A DNA stretch of 64,000 bases from Trebonia sp963843745 (GCA_963843745.1 CAWJLP010000021.1:682001-746000), one strand, 5' to 3'; positions 7,915 through 17,238 are shown, numbered from the stretch's first letter. Numbers and translations are program-made. The notes: generated by a model not told the origin, from the sequence alone.

Positions 7915-8754
7915 TCAGTGCGCGCCGGGGCGGCCCAGGTCGGCGGGGAGCTTCGCGGCGGCGGCCTCGTCGATGAGGAAGAGCGTCCGCTGGCGGCCGC
8001 GGGCGCCCGCCGCGGGCAGCTGGACCGGGCCAGGCCCGGACAGCGCCAGGGCGACCGCGCTGGCCTTCTCCTGTCCCGAGGCCAGGATCCACACCTCGCG
8101 GGCGGCCTGGATTGACGGGAACGTGAAGGAGATGCGCACCGGCGGCGGCTTGGGGGAGCCGCGCACCGCGACGACCGGGCGGTTGTCGTAGACGGCGGGC
8201 ATCCCGGGGAACAGCGAGGCCACGTGACCCTCCGGGCCGATGCCGAGCATCAGCACGTCGAAGGACGGCACAGGGGCGTGGTCCTCGGGCCGGGTGGCGG
8301 TCGCGAGCTCGCTTGCGTACCGTTCCGCGGCGGCTTCCGGGTCGTCGCCGTCCGGGCCGTCAGGGCCCGGCATCGGGTGCACCCGCGCCGGGTCCGCGTC
8401 GATGCGGTCGAGCAGCGCGGCCCGCGCCCCGGTCTCGTTCCGCTCCGGGTCCCCGGCCGGGACGAACCGCTCGTCGCCCCACCAGAAGTCGACGCGCCGC
8501 CAGTCCACCGCGTCCCGCGCGGGCGCGGCGGCAAGCTCGGTGAGCACCGCGGTGCCGATGCCGCCCCCGGTGAGCACCAGGTGGGCGTGCCCGGCGGCGG
8601 CGACCGCGTCGACCAGCCGGGTGACGCAGCGCGCGGCCGCCGCCTTGGCGAGCAGCGAGCCGTCGCGGTGAACGAGAACTTCCGGCGGCGCGCTCAGGCT
8701 GTGCCTCCCCGCTCGGCTAGAAACCACGCCTCGCTCATGAGTTGACCCGCTCAT
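7915..8754 (-). CDS. pgl: 6-phosphogluconolactonase
   Basis: 279 residues. Hydrolyses 6-phosphogluconolactone in the oxidative pentose phosphate pathway. Family motifs are VLTGGGIG near the N-terminus, DFWWGDERFVP, and the active-site region MLGIGPEGHVASLFPG. It is last in the tkt-tal-zwf-opcA-pgl operon. The ATG at 8754 overlaps the end of opcA by 20 bp. A shorter start is possible: a GTG at 8727, or a CTG after GGGGAGG giving LSAPPEVLVH. The length suits the family with either start. Confidence 0.93.
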   Translation of the reverse strand: MSGSTHERGVVSSRAGRHSLSAPPEVLVHRDGSLLAKAAAARCVTRLVDAVAAAGHAHLVLTGGGIGTAVLTELAAAPARDAVDWRRVDFWWGDERFVPAGDPERNETGARAALLDRIDADPARVHPMPGPDGPDGDDPEAAAERYASELATATRPEDHAPVPSFDVLMLGIGPEGHVASLFPGMPAVYDNRPVVAVRGSPKPPPVRISFTFPSIQAAREVWILASGQEKASAVALALSGPGPVQLPAAGARGRQRTLFLIDEAAAAKLPADLGRPGAH

Positions 8755-9688
8755 CCGGCTCAGGCGTCTCGGCGGGCCCGGTCTCGATGCCGCGCTCGTC
8801 CAGGCGGCGCAGCGTCTCGGCGTAGACCTCGTCGGGGTCGAGCCTGCGCAGTTCCTCGGCGAGCAGTTCGGCGGTTTCCCTGCGGTGCAGCGCGACCATC
8901 CGGTCCGGCCGGGACGGCCAGGACAGGGTCGCGGTGCGGCCGTCCAGGCGGCTGATCGCGATGTCGCCCGCCGCGGTGGTGAACGAGACCCGCGTAATGC
9001 CGGGGCCGCCAGAGACCGAGCGCCGCATCGGGATGTCCAGCCGCAGGTTGAGCCACGCGGCGATGAGGTCAGCGGTGGGATTGCCCGCCTCCGCCTCGAC
9101 CTCGCCGGCCTGCAGCACCGGATGCGGCTGGTCGAGCGTGGCGGCGAGCAGCGACCGCCACGGCGTGGCGCGGGTCCAGCCGAAGTCGGTATCGCCGGGC
9201 TGGTAGGCGCGCGCCAGGGCGGCCAGCACCGCCTGGGGCATGTCCGCGGCGGCCGAGTCGGTCACCCGGCGCTGGGCGAGCGCGCCAAGCGGGTGCTTGG
9301 CCGGGATCTCCGGTGCGGCCTCCGGCCACCAGGTGACCACGGGGACGTCAGGGACGAGCAGCGGCGCCGCCACCGAGTCCGCGTGCTGCCCGAGCGGGCC
9401 GTACATGCGCAGCACGGTTGTCTCGCCTGGCGCGGCCTCGCCAACCCGGATCTCGGCGTCCAGCCGGGAGTCCGCCTTGGGCCGGCGGGTGATCATGGCG
9501 AGGACGCGGCACGGGTGCTCCCTGGCGGCCTGGTTGGCCGCGCGGATCGCGTCGTACTGCCCCTCCTCGTCGGTCACGATGATGAGCGTGAGCACCATGC
9601 CCAGCGTCATGCCGCCGAGCCGCCGCCGCGCCTCGGTCAGCGCGTTGCTGATCGCGCCGGTGGTCGTGTCGGTCAGGTCGATCGTCAT
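8735..9688 (-). CDS. opcA: Glucose-6-phosphate dehydrogenase assembly protein OpcA
   Basis: 317 residues of the actinobacterial/cyanobacterial OpcA family, which is needed for full activity of glucose-6-phosphate dehydrogenase. Characteristic segments are LTLIIVTDEEG, HPCRVLAMI and VVTWWPEAAP. It sits directly downstream of zwf, as in other actinomycetes. The start at ATG 9688 has GGAGG 10 nt upstream. A 6-codon ORF (MEASHR) begins at that same GGAGG-containing sequence and ends in a TGA that overlaps the opcA ATG. The 67-bp zwf-opcA gap is mostly a 15-bp tandem repeat. Confidence 0.93.
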   Translation of the reverse strand: MTIDLTDTTTGAISNALTEARRRLGGMTLGMVLTLIIVTDEEGQYDAIRAANQAAREHPCRVLAMITRRPKADSRLDAEIRVGEAAPGETTVLRMYGPLGQHADSVAAPLLVPDVPVVTWWPEAAPEIPAKHPLGALAQRRVTDSAAADMPQAVLAALARAYQPGDTDFGWTRATPWRSLLAATLDQPHPVLQAGEVEAEAGNPTADLIAAWLNLRLDIPMRRSVSGGPGITRVSFTTAAGDIAISRLDGRTATLSWPSRPDRMVALHRRETAELLAEELRRLDPDEVYAETLRRLDERGIETGPAETPEPDERVNS

Positions 9689-9702
9689 CGATGCGATGCC
9701 TC

Positions 9703-9747
9703 CATTTACAGCCCGCTCATTGACAGTCCGCTTATTTACAGTCCACT
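9703..9747. repeat. 15-bp tandem repeat, 3 copies, zwf-opcA junction
   Basis: On the plus strand CATTTACAGCCCGCT (9703-9717), CATTGACAGTCCGCT (9718-9732) and TATTTACAGTCCACT (9733-9747) follow one another. The copies fill most of the intergenic gap. The copy nearest opcA contributes to its ribosome-binding region. Confidence 0.85.
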
Positions 9748-9755
9748 GCGGGCTG

Positions 9756-11381
9756 CTACAGCCGGCGCCAGGTGCGGCCGTCGCGCTCCATGAGCGCGTC
9801 GGCGGACGCGGGGCCCGGTGAGCCCGACGGGTACTGCTCCGGCTTGGTGTTCTCGGCCCAGAAGTTCTCGATCGGGTCGAGGATGCGCCAGGAGAGCTCG
9901 ACCTCTTCCTGGCGGGGGAACAGCGGCGGGTCGCCGATGAGGACGTCGAGGATCAGCCGCTCGTAGGCCTCGGGCGAGGACTCGGTGAAGGACTCGCCGT
10001 AGGCGAAGTCCATGTTGACGTCGCGGACCTCCATCGCACTGCCCGGCACCTTCGAGCCGAACCGCACCGTGACCCCCTCGTCCGGCTGGACGCGGATGAC
10101 CAGGGCGTTCTGGCCGAGTTCCTCGGTGTCGGTGGCGGCGAAGGGCAGGTGCGGCGCGCGCTGGAACATCAGCGCGATCTCCGTCATCCGCCGCGTCAGC
10201 CGCTTGCCGGTGCGCAGGTAGAACGGCACGCCCGCCCACCGGCGGGTGTCCACGCCGAGCTTGACGGCGGCGTAGGTCTCGGTCCTCGAATCCGGCGGGA
10301 TGCCCTCTTCCTCCAGGTAGCCGATCACCTGCCGGCCGCCCTGCCATCCCGCCGCGTACTGGCCGCGGGCGGTCCCGGCGGCGAGATCGGTGGGCAGCCG
10401 GACCGCGGACAGCACCTTCTCCTTCTCCTGCCGCAGCGAGTTCGCCTCGAACGACACCGGCTCCTCCATCGCGGTCAGCGCGAGGAGCTGCAGCAGGTGG
10501 TTCTGGATCACGTCACGCGCGGCGCCGATGCCGTCGTAGTAGCCGGCCCGGCCGCCGATGCCGATGTCCTCGGACATCGTGATCTGCACGTGGTCCACGT
10601 AGCCGCGGTTCCAGATCGGCTCGTACAGGCTGTTGGCGAAACGCAGCGCCAGGATGTTCTGGACGGTCTCCTTGCCCAGGTAGTGGTCGATACGGAACAC
10701 CGATTCCGCGGGGAACACCGCGTCCACGATGTTGTTCAGCTCGCGGGCGCTCTTCAGATCGCGGCCGAACGGCTTCTCGATCACCACCCGCCGCCACGGC
10801 GGGCGCCCGGTGCCGGTGTCGGCGCCGGAGACGCTGGGGTCGGACAGCCCGGAGCGCTTGAGCTGCTCCACCACGATGGGGAAGAACTTCGGCGGGATCG
10901 ACAGGTAGAACGCGTAGTTCCCGCCGGTGCCGCGCTCGCGGTCCAGCTCCCTGACGGTCTCGGCCAGGTTGTCGAAGGCCGCGTCGTCGTCGAACTCGCC
11001 GGGGACGAACCGCATGCCCTCGGCGAGCTGCTGCCACACGGTCTCCCTGAACGGGGTCCGCGCGTGCTCCTTGACCGCCTGGTACGTGATCTGGGCGAAG
11101 TCCTCGTGCTCCCAGTCCCTGCGGGCGAAGCCGACCAGGGAGAAGCCGGGGGGCAGCAGGCCGCGGTTCGCCAGGTCGTACAGCGCGGGCATCAGCTTCT
11201 TCCTGGCGAGGTCACCGGTGACGCCGAACATCACCAGGACGCACGGGCCCGCGACCCGGGGGATCCTCCGGTCCCGCGGGTCGCGCAGCGGGTTGACGGG
11301 GGCGCCAGGGTCGTCCGCGGTCGCGATCACCCCCGGATTCGCCGGCGCCGGGCCCCGGGCGTCGACGTCAGGCACGGTCAT
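9756..11381 (-). CDS. zwf: Glucose-6-phosphate dehydrogenase
   Basis: 541 residues. Oxidises glucose 6-phosphate to 6-phosphogluconolactone with NAD(P)+ reduction. The N-terminal dinucleotide-binding segment is FGVTGDLARKKLMPALYDL, and the substrate-binding active-site signature RIDHYLGKETVQN is present. An N-terminal extension of ~40 residues before the Rossmann fold is common in actinobacterial enzymes. ATG 11381 has GGAGGT 7 nt upstream. It is 22 bp downstream of tal in the same operon, and OpcA encoded next is its assembly factor. Confidence 0.96.
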   Translation of the reverse strand: MTVPDVDARGPAPANPGVIATADDPGAPVNPLRDPRDRRIPRVAGPCVLVMFGVTGDLARKKLMPALYDLANRGLLPPGFSLVGFARRDWEHEDFAQITYQAVKEHARTPFRETVWQQLAEGMRFVPGEFDDDAAFDNLAETVRELDRERGTGGNYAFYLSIPPKFFPIVVEQLKRSGLSDPSVSGADTGTGRPPWRRVVIEKPFGRDLKSARELNNIVDAVFPAESVFRIDHYLGKETVQNILALRFANSLYEPIWNRGYVDHVQITMSEDIGIGGRAGYYDGIGAARDVIQNHLLQLLALTAMEEPVSFEANSLRQEKEKVLSAVRLPTDLAAGTARGQYAAGWQGGRQVIGYLEEEGIPPDSRTETYAAVKLGVDTRRWAGVPFYLRTGKRLTRRMTEIALMFQRAPHLPFAATDTEELGQNALVIRVQPDEGVTVRFGSKVPGSAMEVRDVNMDFAYGESFTESSPEAYERLILDVLIGDPPLFPRQEEVELSWRILDPIENFWAENTKPEQYPSGSPGPASADALMERDGRTWRRL

Positions 11382-11403
11382 GTCCGGTACCTCCAGTTGC
11401 CGT

Positions 11404-12507
11404 CTACTTGGTGCTCAGTTCGGTTCGGATCGTCTCGAGCAGCTCGTTCCAGGACACGGCGAACTTGGACACGCCCTCGTCCTCGAGGACGCGCACCACG
11501 TCGTCGTAGCTGATGCCGAGCTTCTCCAGCTCCGCGAAGACCTGGCGGGACTGCTCGTAGGTGCCGTGGATGGTGTCGCCGCGCAGCACGCCGTGGTCGG
11601 CGGTGGCGCGCAGGGTCGCCTCGGGCATCGTGTTCACGGTGTCCTTAGCCACCAGCTCGACGACGTAGAGCGTGTCGGGGAACGCGGGGTCCTTGGTGGA
11701 CGTGGAGGCCCACAGCGGGCGCTGCACGCGGGCGCCCTTCGCCGCGAGCGCCGCCCAGCGCGGCGTGGCCAGCTTCTGCTCGTACAGCTCGTAGGCCAGC
11801 CGCGCGTTCGCGATGGCGGCCTTGCCCTTCAGCGCGGCGGCTTCCGGCGTGCCGATCTTCTCCAGCCGCTTGTCCACCTCGGTGTCGACCCGGCTGACGA
11901 AGAACGAGGCGACCGACGCGATCTGGCTGATGTCGTGCCCGTTCGCCGCCGCCTGCTCGAGGCCGGCCATGTACGCGTCGATGACCTCGCCGTACCGCTC
12001 CAGCGAGAAGATCAGCGTCACGTTGACGCTGATGCCCTTCGCGAGCGTCTCGGTGATCGCGGGGACGCCCTCCGCGGTCGCCGGGATCTTGATGAACATG
12101 TTCGGCCTGTCGACCAGCCACCACAGCTGCTTGGCTTCGGCGATGGTCGCGGCGGTGTCCTTCGCGAGCCGGGGGTCGACCTCGATCGACACCCGGCCGT
12201 CCAGTCCGTCGGTCTCGTCGTAGGCCGGGCGGAGCACGTCGGCGGCCCACCGGATGTCGTAGGTGGTGATCATCCGCGACGCCTCTTCCACCGAGACGCG
12301 GCGGACCTTCAGGTCCGCTGTCTGCTCGTCGTAGGCGTCGCCCTGGCTGAGCGCGTGGGCGAAGATCGTCGGGTTCGACGTCACGCCCCGCACCCAGAAG
12401 TCCCTCATGAGCATCTCGAGGTTGCCGGTGCGCAGCCGGTCACGGTTGATGTCGTCCAGCCAGACCGACACACCTTCCTCGGTAAGCTCTCGCAGAACGT
12501 CACTCAT
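11404..12507 (-). CDS. tal: Transaldolase
   Basis: 367 residues, the usual length of the actinobacterial transaldolase class. The Schiff-base lysine is Lys140 in MFIKIPATAEG. GVTSNPTIFAHAL and the SVNVTLIFSLERY segment are family signatures. It transfers a dihydroxyacetone unit in the non-oxidative pentose phosphate branch. ATG 12507 is preceded by GGAAGGA at 8 nt. It lies between tkt and zwf on the minus strand. Confidence 0.96.
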   Translation of the reverse strand: MSDVLRELTEEGVSVWLDDINRDRLRTGNLEMLMRDFWVRGVTSNPTIFAHALSQGDAYDEQTADLKVRRVSVEEASRMITTYDIRWAADVLRPAYDETDGLDGRVSIEVDPRLAKDTAATIAEAKQLWWLVDRPNMFIKIPATAEGVPAITETLAKGISVNVTLIFSLERYGEVIDAYMAGLEQAAANGHDISQIASVASFFVSRVDTEVDKRLEKIGTPEAAALKGKAAIANARLAYELYEQKLATPRWAALAAKGARVQRPLWASTSTKDPAFPDTLYVVELVAKDTVNTMPEATLRATADHGVLRGDTIHGTYEQSRQVFAELEKLGISYDDVVRVLEDEGVSKFAVSWNELLETIRTELSTK

Positions 12508-12549
12508 GGCCGTGTTCCTTCCGTATGACGCTGAGCCCGGTAGGGCTCG

Positions 12550-14655
12550 TTAGCTTCTGGTCCTGGACAGGCTGGTCCTGGACAGGCTGGTCCTGGCGGC
12601 CTCGGCGACCCGCTCGGCCGTCAGCCCGAACTCCTCGTACAGCTTCATGTACGACGCCGACGCGCCGAAGTGGTCCACTCCGACGCTCTCGCCCGCGTCG
12701 CCGACGATCTCTTTCCACGGAGGGGTGATACCCGCCTCCACCGACACCCGCGCCCGCACCGCCGCCGGGAGCACCTCCTCTTGATAGGAAGTGTCCTGCA
12801 CGCGGAACCATTCCAGGCACGGCATCGAGACGACCCGCGCGGAGATGCCCTCGGCCGCGAGCAGCTCCCGCGCGTGCACCGCGATCTGCACTTCGCTGCC
12901 GGTGCCGATCAGGATCACGTCCGGCTGCCCGGAGTCGCTGTCGGCGAGCACGTACGCGCCGCGCGCCACGCCCTCAGCGGAGGCGAACTTCTCCCGGTCG
13001 AAGACCGGGACGTTCTGCCGCGTCAGGCACAGGCCCGCGGGCCGGCCGTGGTTCTCGATGATGGTCCGCCAGGCCACCACTGTCTCGTTCGCGTCGGCCG
13101 GGCGCACCACGTCAAGGCCGGGGATGTTGCGCAGCGACCACACGTGCTCGACCGGCTGGTGCGTCGGGCCGTCCTCGCCGAGGCCGATCGAGTCGTGCGT
13201 CCAGACGTAGGTGACGCCGAGTTCCATCAGCGCGGCGAGCCGGACCGAGGGGCGCATGTAGTCGCTGAACACCAGGAACGTGCCGCCGTACGGCCGGGTG
13301 CCGCCGTGCAGCGCGATGCCGTTCAGTATCGACCCCATGCCGTGCTCGCGGATGCCGAAGTGCAGCGTGCGGCCGTACGGGTTGCCCGGCCACATCTTGG
13401 TCTGGTGCTCGACAGGGACGAAGGACGGCTCGCCCTCCATCGTCGTGAGGTTGGACTCGGCCAGGTCGGCGGAGCCGCCCCACAGCTCGGGCAGCACCGG
13501 CGCCAGCGCGGAGAGGATGTTGCCCGACGCCTTGCGGGTGGCGACGCCCTTCTCGTCGGCCGGGAAGGTAGGCAGCTTGTCCGCCCAGCCGGCTGGCAGT
13601 TCGCGCGCGGAAAGCCGGTCGAACAGCGCCTTCTGCTCGGGGTTGGCCGCCGCCCAGGTGGCGAAGCCCTGCTCCCACTCCGCGTGCAGCGCCTTGCCTC
13701 GCCCGGCCACCTGCCTGGCGTGGCTGACCGCCTCCTCTTCGGCGGGGAACGTGACGTCCGGGTCGAAATGCAAGATCTCCTTGGTGGCCTTGACCTCCGG
13801 CTCGCCGAGCGCGGAGCCGTGCGCGGCGCCGGTGTTCTGCTTGTTGGGCGCCGGCCAGCCGATGATCGTGCGCAGCGCGATGAACGACGGCTTGTCGGTG
13901 ACCGCCTTGGCGGCCTCGAAAGCGTCGTACAGGTCCTGCACGTTCTCGCGGTAGCCGTCCGCGGTGCGCCAGCTGAGCCGCTGCACGTGCCAGCCGTAGG
14001 CCTCGTACCTGGCGGCGACGTCCTCGGACTTGGCGATGTGCGTATCGTCCTCGATCGAGATGAGGTTGTCGTCGTAGAGCACGATCAGGTTGCCCAGTTC
14101 CTGGTGCGCGGCCAGCGAGGAGATCTCGTGGCTGATGCCCTCCTCGATGTCGCCGTCGGAGGCGAAGGCGTAGATGAAGTGATCGAACGGCGAGGTGCCC
14201 GGCGCGGCGCCGGGGTCGTAAAGGCCGCGCTCGCGGCGGGACGCCATCGCCATGCCCACCGCGTTGCCGAGGCCCTGGCCGAGCGGGCCCGTCGTGGTCT
14301 CCACGCCCGGGGTCAGGCCGTGCTCCGGATGGCCGGGGGTGAGGCTGCCCCACGAGCGGTATCCCTTGAGGTCCTCGAGCGTGAGGCCGTAGCCCGACAG
14401 GTACAGCTGGATGTAGAGCGTCAGCGACGAGTGCCCGCAGGAGAGGACGAACCTGTCCCGGCCCGGCCACTTCGGGTCGGCGGGGTCGTGCCTGAGCACG
14501 TGCTGGAAGAGGACGTAGGCGGCGGGTGCCAGGCTCATCGCCGTGCCTGGGTGACCGGAACCCGACTTCTGCACCGCGTCCATCGCCAGCACGCGGATCA
14601 GGTCGACGGCGCGCTTGTCCGTATCCGACCAGTCGAGGGTGTCGTTGCTCGCCAT
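12550..14655 (-). CDS. tkt: Transketolase
   Basis: 701 residues. Thiamine-diphosphate enzyme moving two-carbon units between sugar phosphates. SGHPGTAMSLAP, the GDIEEGISHEISSLAAH cofactor motif and the pyrimidine-domain segment DSIGLGEDGPTHQPVEH are all present. First gene of the pentose phosphate operon. The last codons are a 15-bp tandem repeat encoding RTSLSRTSLSRTRS, which replaces a conventional C-terminus and is probably harmless. GGAAGGG lies ~11 nt before ATG 14655. Confidence 0.96.
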   Translation of the reverse strand: MASNDTLDWSDTDKRAVDLIRVLAMDAVQKSGSGHPGTAMSLAPAAYVLFQHVLRHDPADPKWPGRDRFVLSCGHSSLTLYIQLYLSGYGLTLEDLKGYRSWGSLTPGHPEHGLTPGVETTTGPLGQGLGNAVGMAMASRRERGLYDPGAAPGTSPFDHFIYAFASDGDIEEGISHEISSLAAHQELGNLIVLYDDNLISIEDDTHIAKSEDVAARYEAYGWHVQRLSWRTADGYRENVQDLYDAFEAAKAVTDKPSFIALRTIIGWPAPNKQNTGAAHGSALGEPEVKATKEILHFDPDVTFPAEEEAVSHARQVAGRGKALHAEWEQGFATWAAANPEQKALFDRLSARELPAGWADKLPTFPADEKGVATRKASGNILSALAPVLPELWGGSADLAESNLTTMEGEPSFVPVEHQTKMWPGNPYGRTLHFGIREHGMGSILNGIALHGGTRPYGGTFLVFSDYMRPSVRLAALMELGVTYVWTHDSIGLGEDGPTHQPVEHVWSLRNIPGLDVVRPADANETVVAWRTIIENHGRPAGLCLTRQNVPVFDREKFASAEGVARGAYVLADSDSGQPDVILIGTGSEVQIAVHARELLAAEGISARVVSMPCLEWFRVQDTSYQEEVLPAAVRARVSVEAGITPPWKEIVGDAGESVGVDHFGASASYMKLYEEFGLTAERVAEAARTSLSRTSLSRTRS
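12557..12601. repeat. 15-bp tandem repeat, 3 copies, within the tkt 3' end
   Basis: CTGGTCCTGGACAGG is repeated exactly at 12557-12571 and 12572-12586. A diverged third copy (CTGGTCCTGGCGGCC) follows to 12601. It stays in frame and encodes SLSRT-type pentapeptides at the end of transketolase. Confidence 0.9.
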
Positions 14656-14797
14656 TTGTCGTGAATCCCTTCCAGGGCTGTTCCCCGTATGGCTCTATTC
14701 CGTGTACGGCTAGGGCGCCATCACGGATAAGAGCCTATCCTCAGGAACCCCGCGAAAACCGCCGGGGGGACACCGTTTCCGGAACATTCATCAGTTC

Positions 14798-14813
14798 AAT
14801 GGTCTAGACCACT
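14798..14813. promoter_or_regulatory. DasR-type dre-like operator 1
   Basis: AATGGTCTAGACCACT is close to the published DasR consensus A(G/C)TGGTCTAGACCA(G/C)T, with a perfect TGGTCTAGACCA core. It lies ~66 bp before the prsW start at 14879 and ~140 bp upstream of tkt. Confidence 0.6.
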
Positions 14814-14821
14814 AGCGACAT

Positions 14822-14836
14822 GAGGTCTAGACCAAT
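14822..14836. promoter_or_regulatory. DasR-type dre-like operator 2
   Basis: GAGGTCTAGACCAAT repeats the GGTCTAGACC palindrome 23 bp after the first site. It lies ~43 bp before the prsW start. Paired sites suggest cooperative repression by a DasR/GntR-family regulator (inference). Confidence 0.55.
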
Positions 14837-14878
14837 ATGACTCTGTCCGCGTGCCCGCCGGGTAAGGAGCCGCACAGT

Positions 14879-16150
14879 ATGCTTCCGCACATGACCGAGT
14901 CGACCCCGCCCGTCCCGGTGTTCGATCCCAGGGCGGTGATCGAGGGGCGGGTTCCCGGGCGGCCGAGGGTCGGGCTCATCGCGGGGATCGTGATCACCGC
15001 GGCCTGCGCGATCGTCGCGCTGAGCATCGACGCGGGGGAGTCGTTCGCGGCGGGCCAGGGCGTCGTGCCGTTCGTCATCGCGCTGCCGCTGGCCCTGCTG
15101 CCGGTGCCACTGCTCGTCGCGCTGGTGCTGTGGGTGGACCGGCTGGAACCCGAACCGCGCGGCCCGCTGATCTTCGCGTTCGCCTGGGGCGCCGGGATCG
15201 CGGCGCTGGCCGCGCTGATCATCAACACCGCGGGCCTGGAATACGTGACCCAGCCGGAGCTCGGCGCGAGTACCGGGGAGTACGTGTCGGCGACGTTCGG
15301 CGCCCCGCTGGTGGAAGAGACGCTCAAGGGCCTGGTCCTGGTCGGCCTGCTGTGGCGGCGCAGGGACGAGCTGGACGGCCCGACCGACGGCATCATCTAC
15401 GCGGCGATGGTCGGCCTCGGCTTCGCGATGATCGAGAACGTCGGCTACTACATCAACGCGCTCGTCACCCCGCAGCGGGGCGGCATCGAGCTGCTCGGCT
15501 ACACGTTCGTGCTGCGCGGGCTGTTCTCGCCGCTGCTGCACCCGCTGTTCACCTCGATGACAGGCATCGGCGTCGCGTACGCGGCGAACAGGCGCCACGG
15601 GGGCGGCTGGGCGGTGGTCGCTGGCTGGCTGGCCGCCATGCTGCTGCACGGCATCTGGAACGGGCTGTCGGTGTACGGCACGGCCGGGGTGCTGATCGGG
15701 TACGCGATCATGAGCTGCGTGCTCGCCGGGGTCATCGCGGTGCTGGTCGCCGACCGCCACCGCATCGTGGGTCTGATCAGGCACGAACTGCCCGCCTACG
15801 CGGCGACGGGCCTGGTCACCAGCGACGACATAGCCATGCTCAGCTCGCTGCGGGCGCGCCGTCAGGCGCGGAACTGGGCCCGCGCCCGCGGCGGCATGGC
15901 CGCGGCGACCGCCATGAGCGATTACCAGCTCGCCGCCACCGAGCTCGCCCTGCTCCACGGCAAGGCCGAACGCGGCGTCATCGACAGCCGCACGTTCACC
16001 GCCCGCCAGCACGACCTGCTCGCCCTCATGCACATAGCGAGGCGCTCGTTCGCGCGCCGTTCCTCCGCCAGCACCCGCCCGGTACAGCCGCACGCCCCCT
16101 GGGCGCCGCCTGGCGCCTCCGCCTTCGCCCCCGGCCGCAATGTCTTATAA
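14879..16150 (+). CDS. PrsW-family intramembrane metalloprotease
   Basis: 423 residues from ATG 14879, chosen because AAGGAG lies 9 nt upstream and because an ATG at 14837 would put a dre-like operator across the start codon. About eight membrane helices. The family motifs are all visible: EETLKG, FAMIENVGYY, HPLFTSMTGIGVAY and LLHGIWNGL. They supply the glutamate and histidine metal ligands. PrsW proteases cleave anti-sigma factors within the membrane in Bacillus. A cytoplasmic tail of ~130 basic residues follows the membrane part. No anti-sigma partner is nearby. Confidence 0.9.
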   Translation: MLPHMTESTPPVPVFDPRAVIEGRVPGRPRVGLIAGIVITAACAIVALSIDAGESFAAGQGVVPFVIALPLALLPVPLLVALVLWVDRLEPEPRGPLIFAFAWGAGIAALAALIINTAGLEYVTQPELGASTGEYVSATFGAPLVEETLKGLVLVGLLWRRRDELDGPTDGIIYAAMVGLGFAMIENVGYYINALVTPQRGGIELLGYTFVLRGLFSPLLHPLFTSMTGIGVAYAANRRHGGGWAVVAGWLAAMLLHGIWNGLSVYGTAGVLIGYAIMSCVLAGVIAVLVADRHRIVGLIRHELPAYAATGLVTSDDIAMLSSLRARRQARNWARARGGMAAATAMSDYQLAATELALLHGKAERGVIDSRTFTARQHDLLALMHIARRSFARRSSASTRPVQPHAPWAPPGASAFAPGRNVL

Positions 16151-16168
16151 AGACTTATGCAAAGCAGT

Positions 16169-16198
16169 TTTACCCGAACGGGCCCGTGGTGACTCCAG
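16169..16198 (+). repeat. Interspersed ~30-bp repeat, copy A (GGGCCC subtype)
   Basis: TTTACCCGAACGGGCCCGTG followed by GTGACTCCAG fills the gap between the convergent prsW and coaA stops. Its core CGGGCCCG is palindromic. Member of a family of at least eight copies in this window. Confidence 0.7.
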
Positions 16199-17131
16199 TC
16201 AGAAGCGCCGCAGCCCGACCCGGGTGACCGCGTGGCGGGCGTCCTTGTGCAGGACCAGGGTGGCCCTGGCGCGGGTGGGCTGGATGTTCTCGACCAGGTT
16301 GACTTCGTTGATCGTCTTCCAGACCTCCGCGCCGAACGCGTCGACCTCCGCGAGGCTGACCTCGGCGAGCTGGCGGAACGGGGACCGCGGGTCGGTGAAC
16401 GCGGTGTCCCGCAGCGCGCGCAGCCGGGCGAGGAACCATTGCTCGATGTCGTCCGTGCGCGCGTCGACGTAGATGGAGAAGTCGATGAAGTCGGCGACGG
16501 CCAGCGCCCCGGCCGGAGCCGGCTGCAGAACGTTGAGGCCCTCGAGAATGAGGACGTCGGGCCGCCGCACGGACTGCCGCCGCCTGGGGAGGATGTCGTA
16601 GGCCAGGTGCGAGTAGACCGGCGCCGTCACCCCGGGCGCGCCGGCCCGCACCTGCTGGACGAAGCGCAGCAGCGCCCGCCGGTCGTACGACTCGGGGAAG
16701 CCCTTGCGGTCGGTCAGGCCGCGCTCCGCGAGGACCGCGTTGGGGTACAGGAAGTTGTCGGTCGTGACCAGCTCGGTGTGCGGCCGGGTGGGCCAGCGGG
16801 AGATGAGCGTCCTGAGCACCCGCGCCGTGGTGGACTTGCCGACCGCGACGCTCCCGGCGATCGCGATAGTGAACGGCGCCGGCCGGATCTTCTCGCCGAG
16901 GAACGCGCCGACCGTCTCCCGCAGCCCGGCGCTCGCCTCGTAGTACAGCCGGAGCAGCCTGCTCAACGGCAGGTAGACGTCCTCGACCTCGCCGAGGTCG
17001 ATGGGGTCGCCGAGCCCGCGCAGCTCGTCCAGCTCTTCGGCGGTCAGCGACATGGGCGTGCTCGCGCGCAAGCCGCGCCACGCGGCGCGATCGAGATCCA
17101 GATAGGGACCACCGCCCGCACGACCCGTCAC
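16199..17131 (-). CDS. coaA: Type I pantothenate kinase
   Basis: Catalyses ATP-dependent phosphorylation of pantothenate, the first step of CoA synthesis. P-loop GSVAVGKST at residues 93-101, then TTDNFLYPN, RKGFPESYD, YSHLAYD and LEGLNVLQ, all typical of bacterial CoaA. I prefer the GTG at 17131 (310 residues). It is preceded by TATTGT at leaderless -10 spacing, and it removes the overlap with the divergent RraA gene that the longer in-frame ATG at 17215 (338 residues) would create. Homologous N-termini also begin near the YLDLDRAAW segment. Confidence 0.93.
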   Translation of the reverse strand: MTGRAGGGPYLDLDRAAWRGLRASTPMSLTAEELDELRGLGDPIDLGEVEDVYLPLSRLLRLYYEASAGLRETVGAFLGEKIRPAPFTIAIAGSVAVGKSTTARVLRTLISRWPTRPHTELVTTDNFLYPNAVLAERGLTDRKGFPESYDRRALLRFVQQVRAGAPGVTAPVYSHLAYDILPRRRQSVRRPDVLILEGLNVLQPAPAGALAVADFIDFSIYVDARTDDIEQWFLARLRALRDTAFTDPRSPFRQLAEVSLAEVDAFGAEVWKTINEVNLVENIQPTRARATLVLHKDARHAVTRVGLRRF

Positions 17132-17238
17132 GCTACAGACAATATGCTCGCGGGGGGAGCGGCGTTCCAGGAAGGCGCGGACACGCTCCGCGTAGTCAAG
17201 GGTTGAACATTCCACCGCGACCGAACGAGAATGCGCGA

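Noticed and set aside
12670..14664. Long plus-strand open frame (664 codons) opposite transketolase
   Set aside because: Antisense shadow of tkt caused by high GC; Arg/Val/His-rich with no family features. The same applies to other long frames opposite zwf, pgl and DUF2252.
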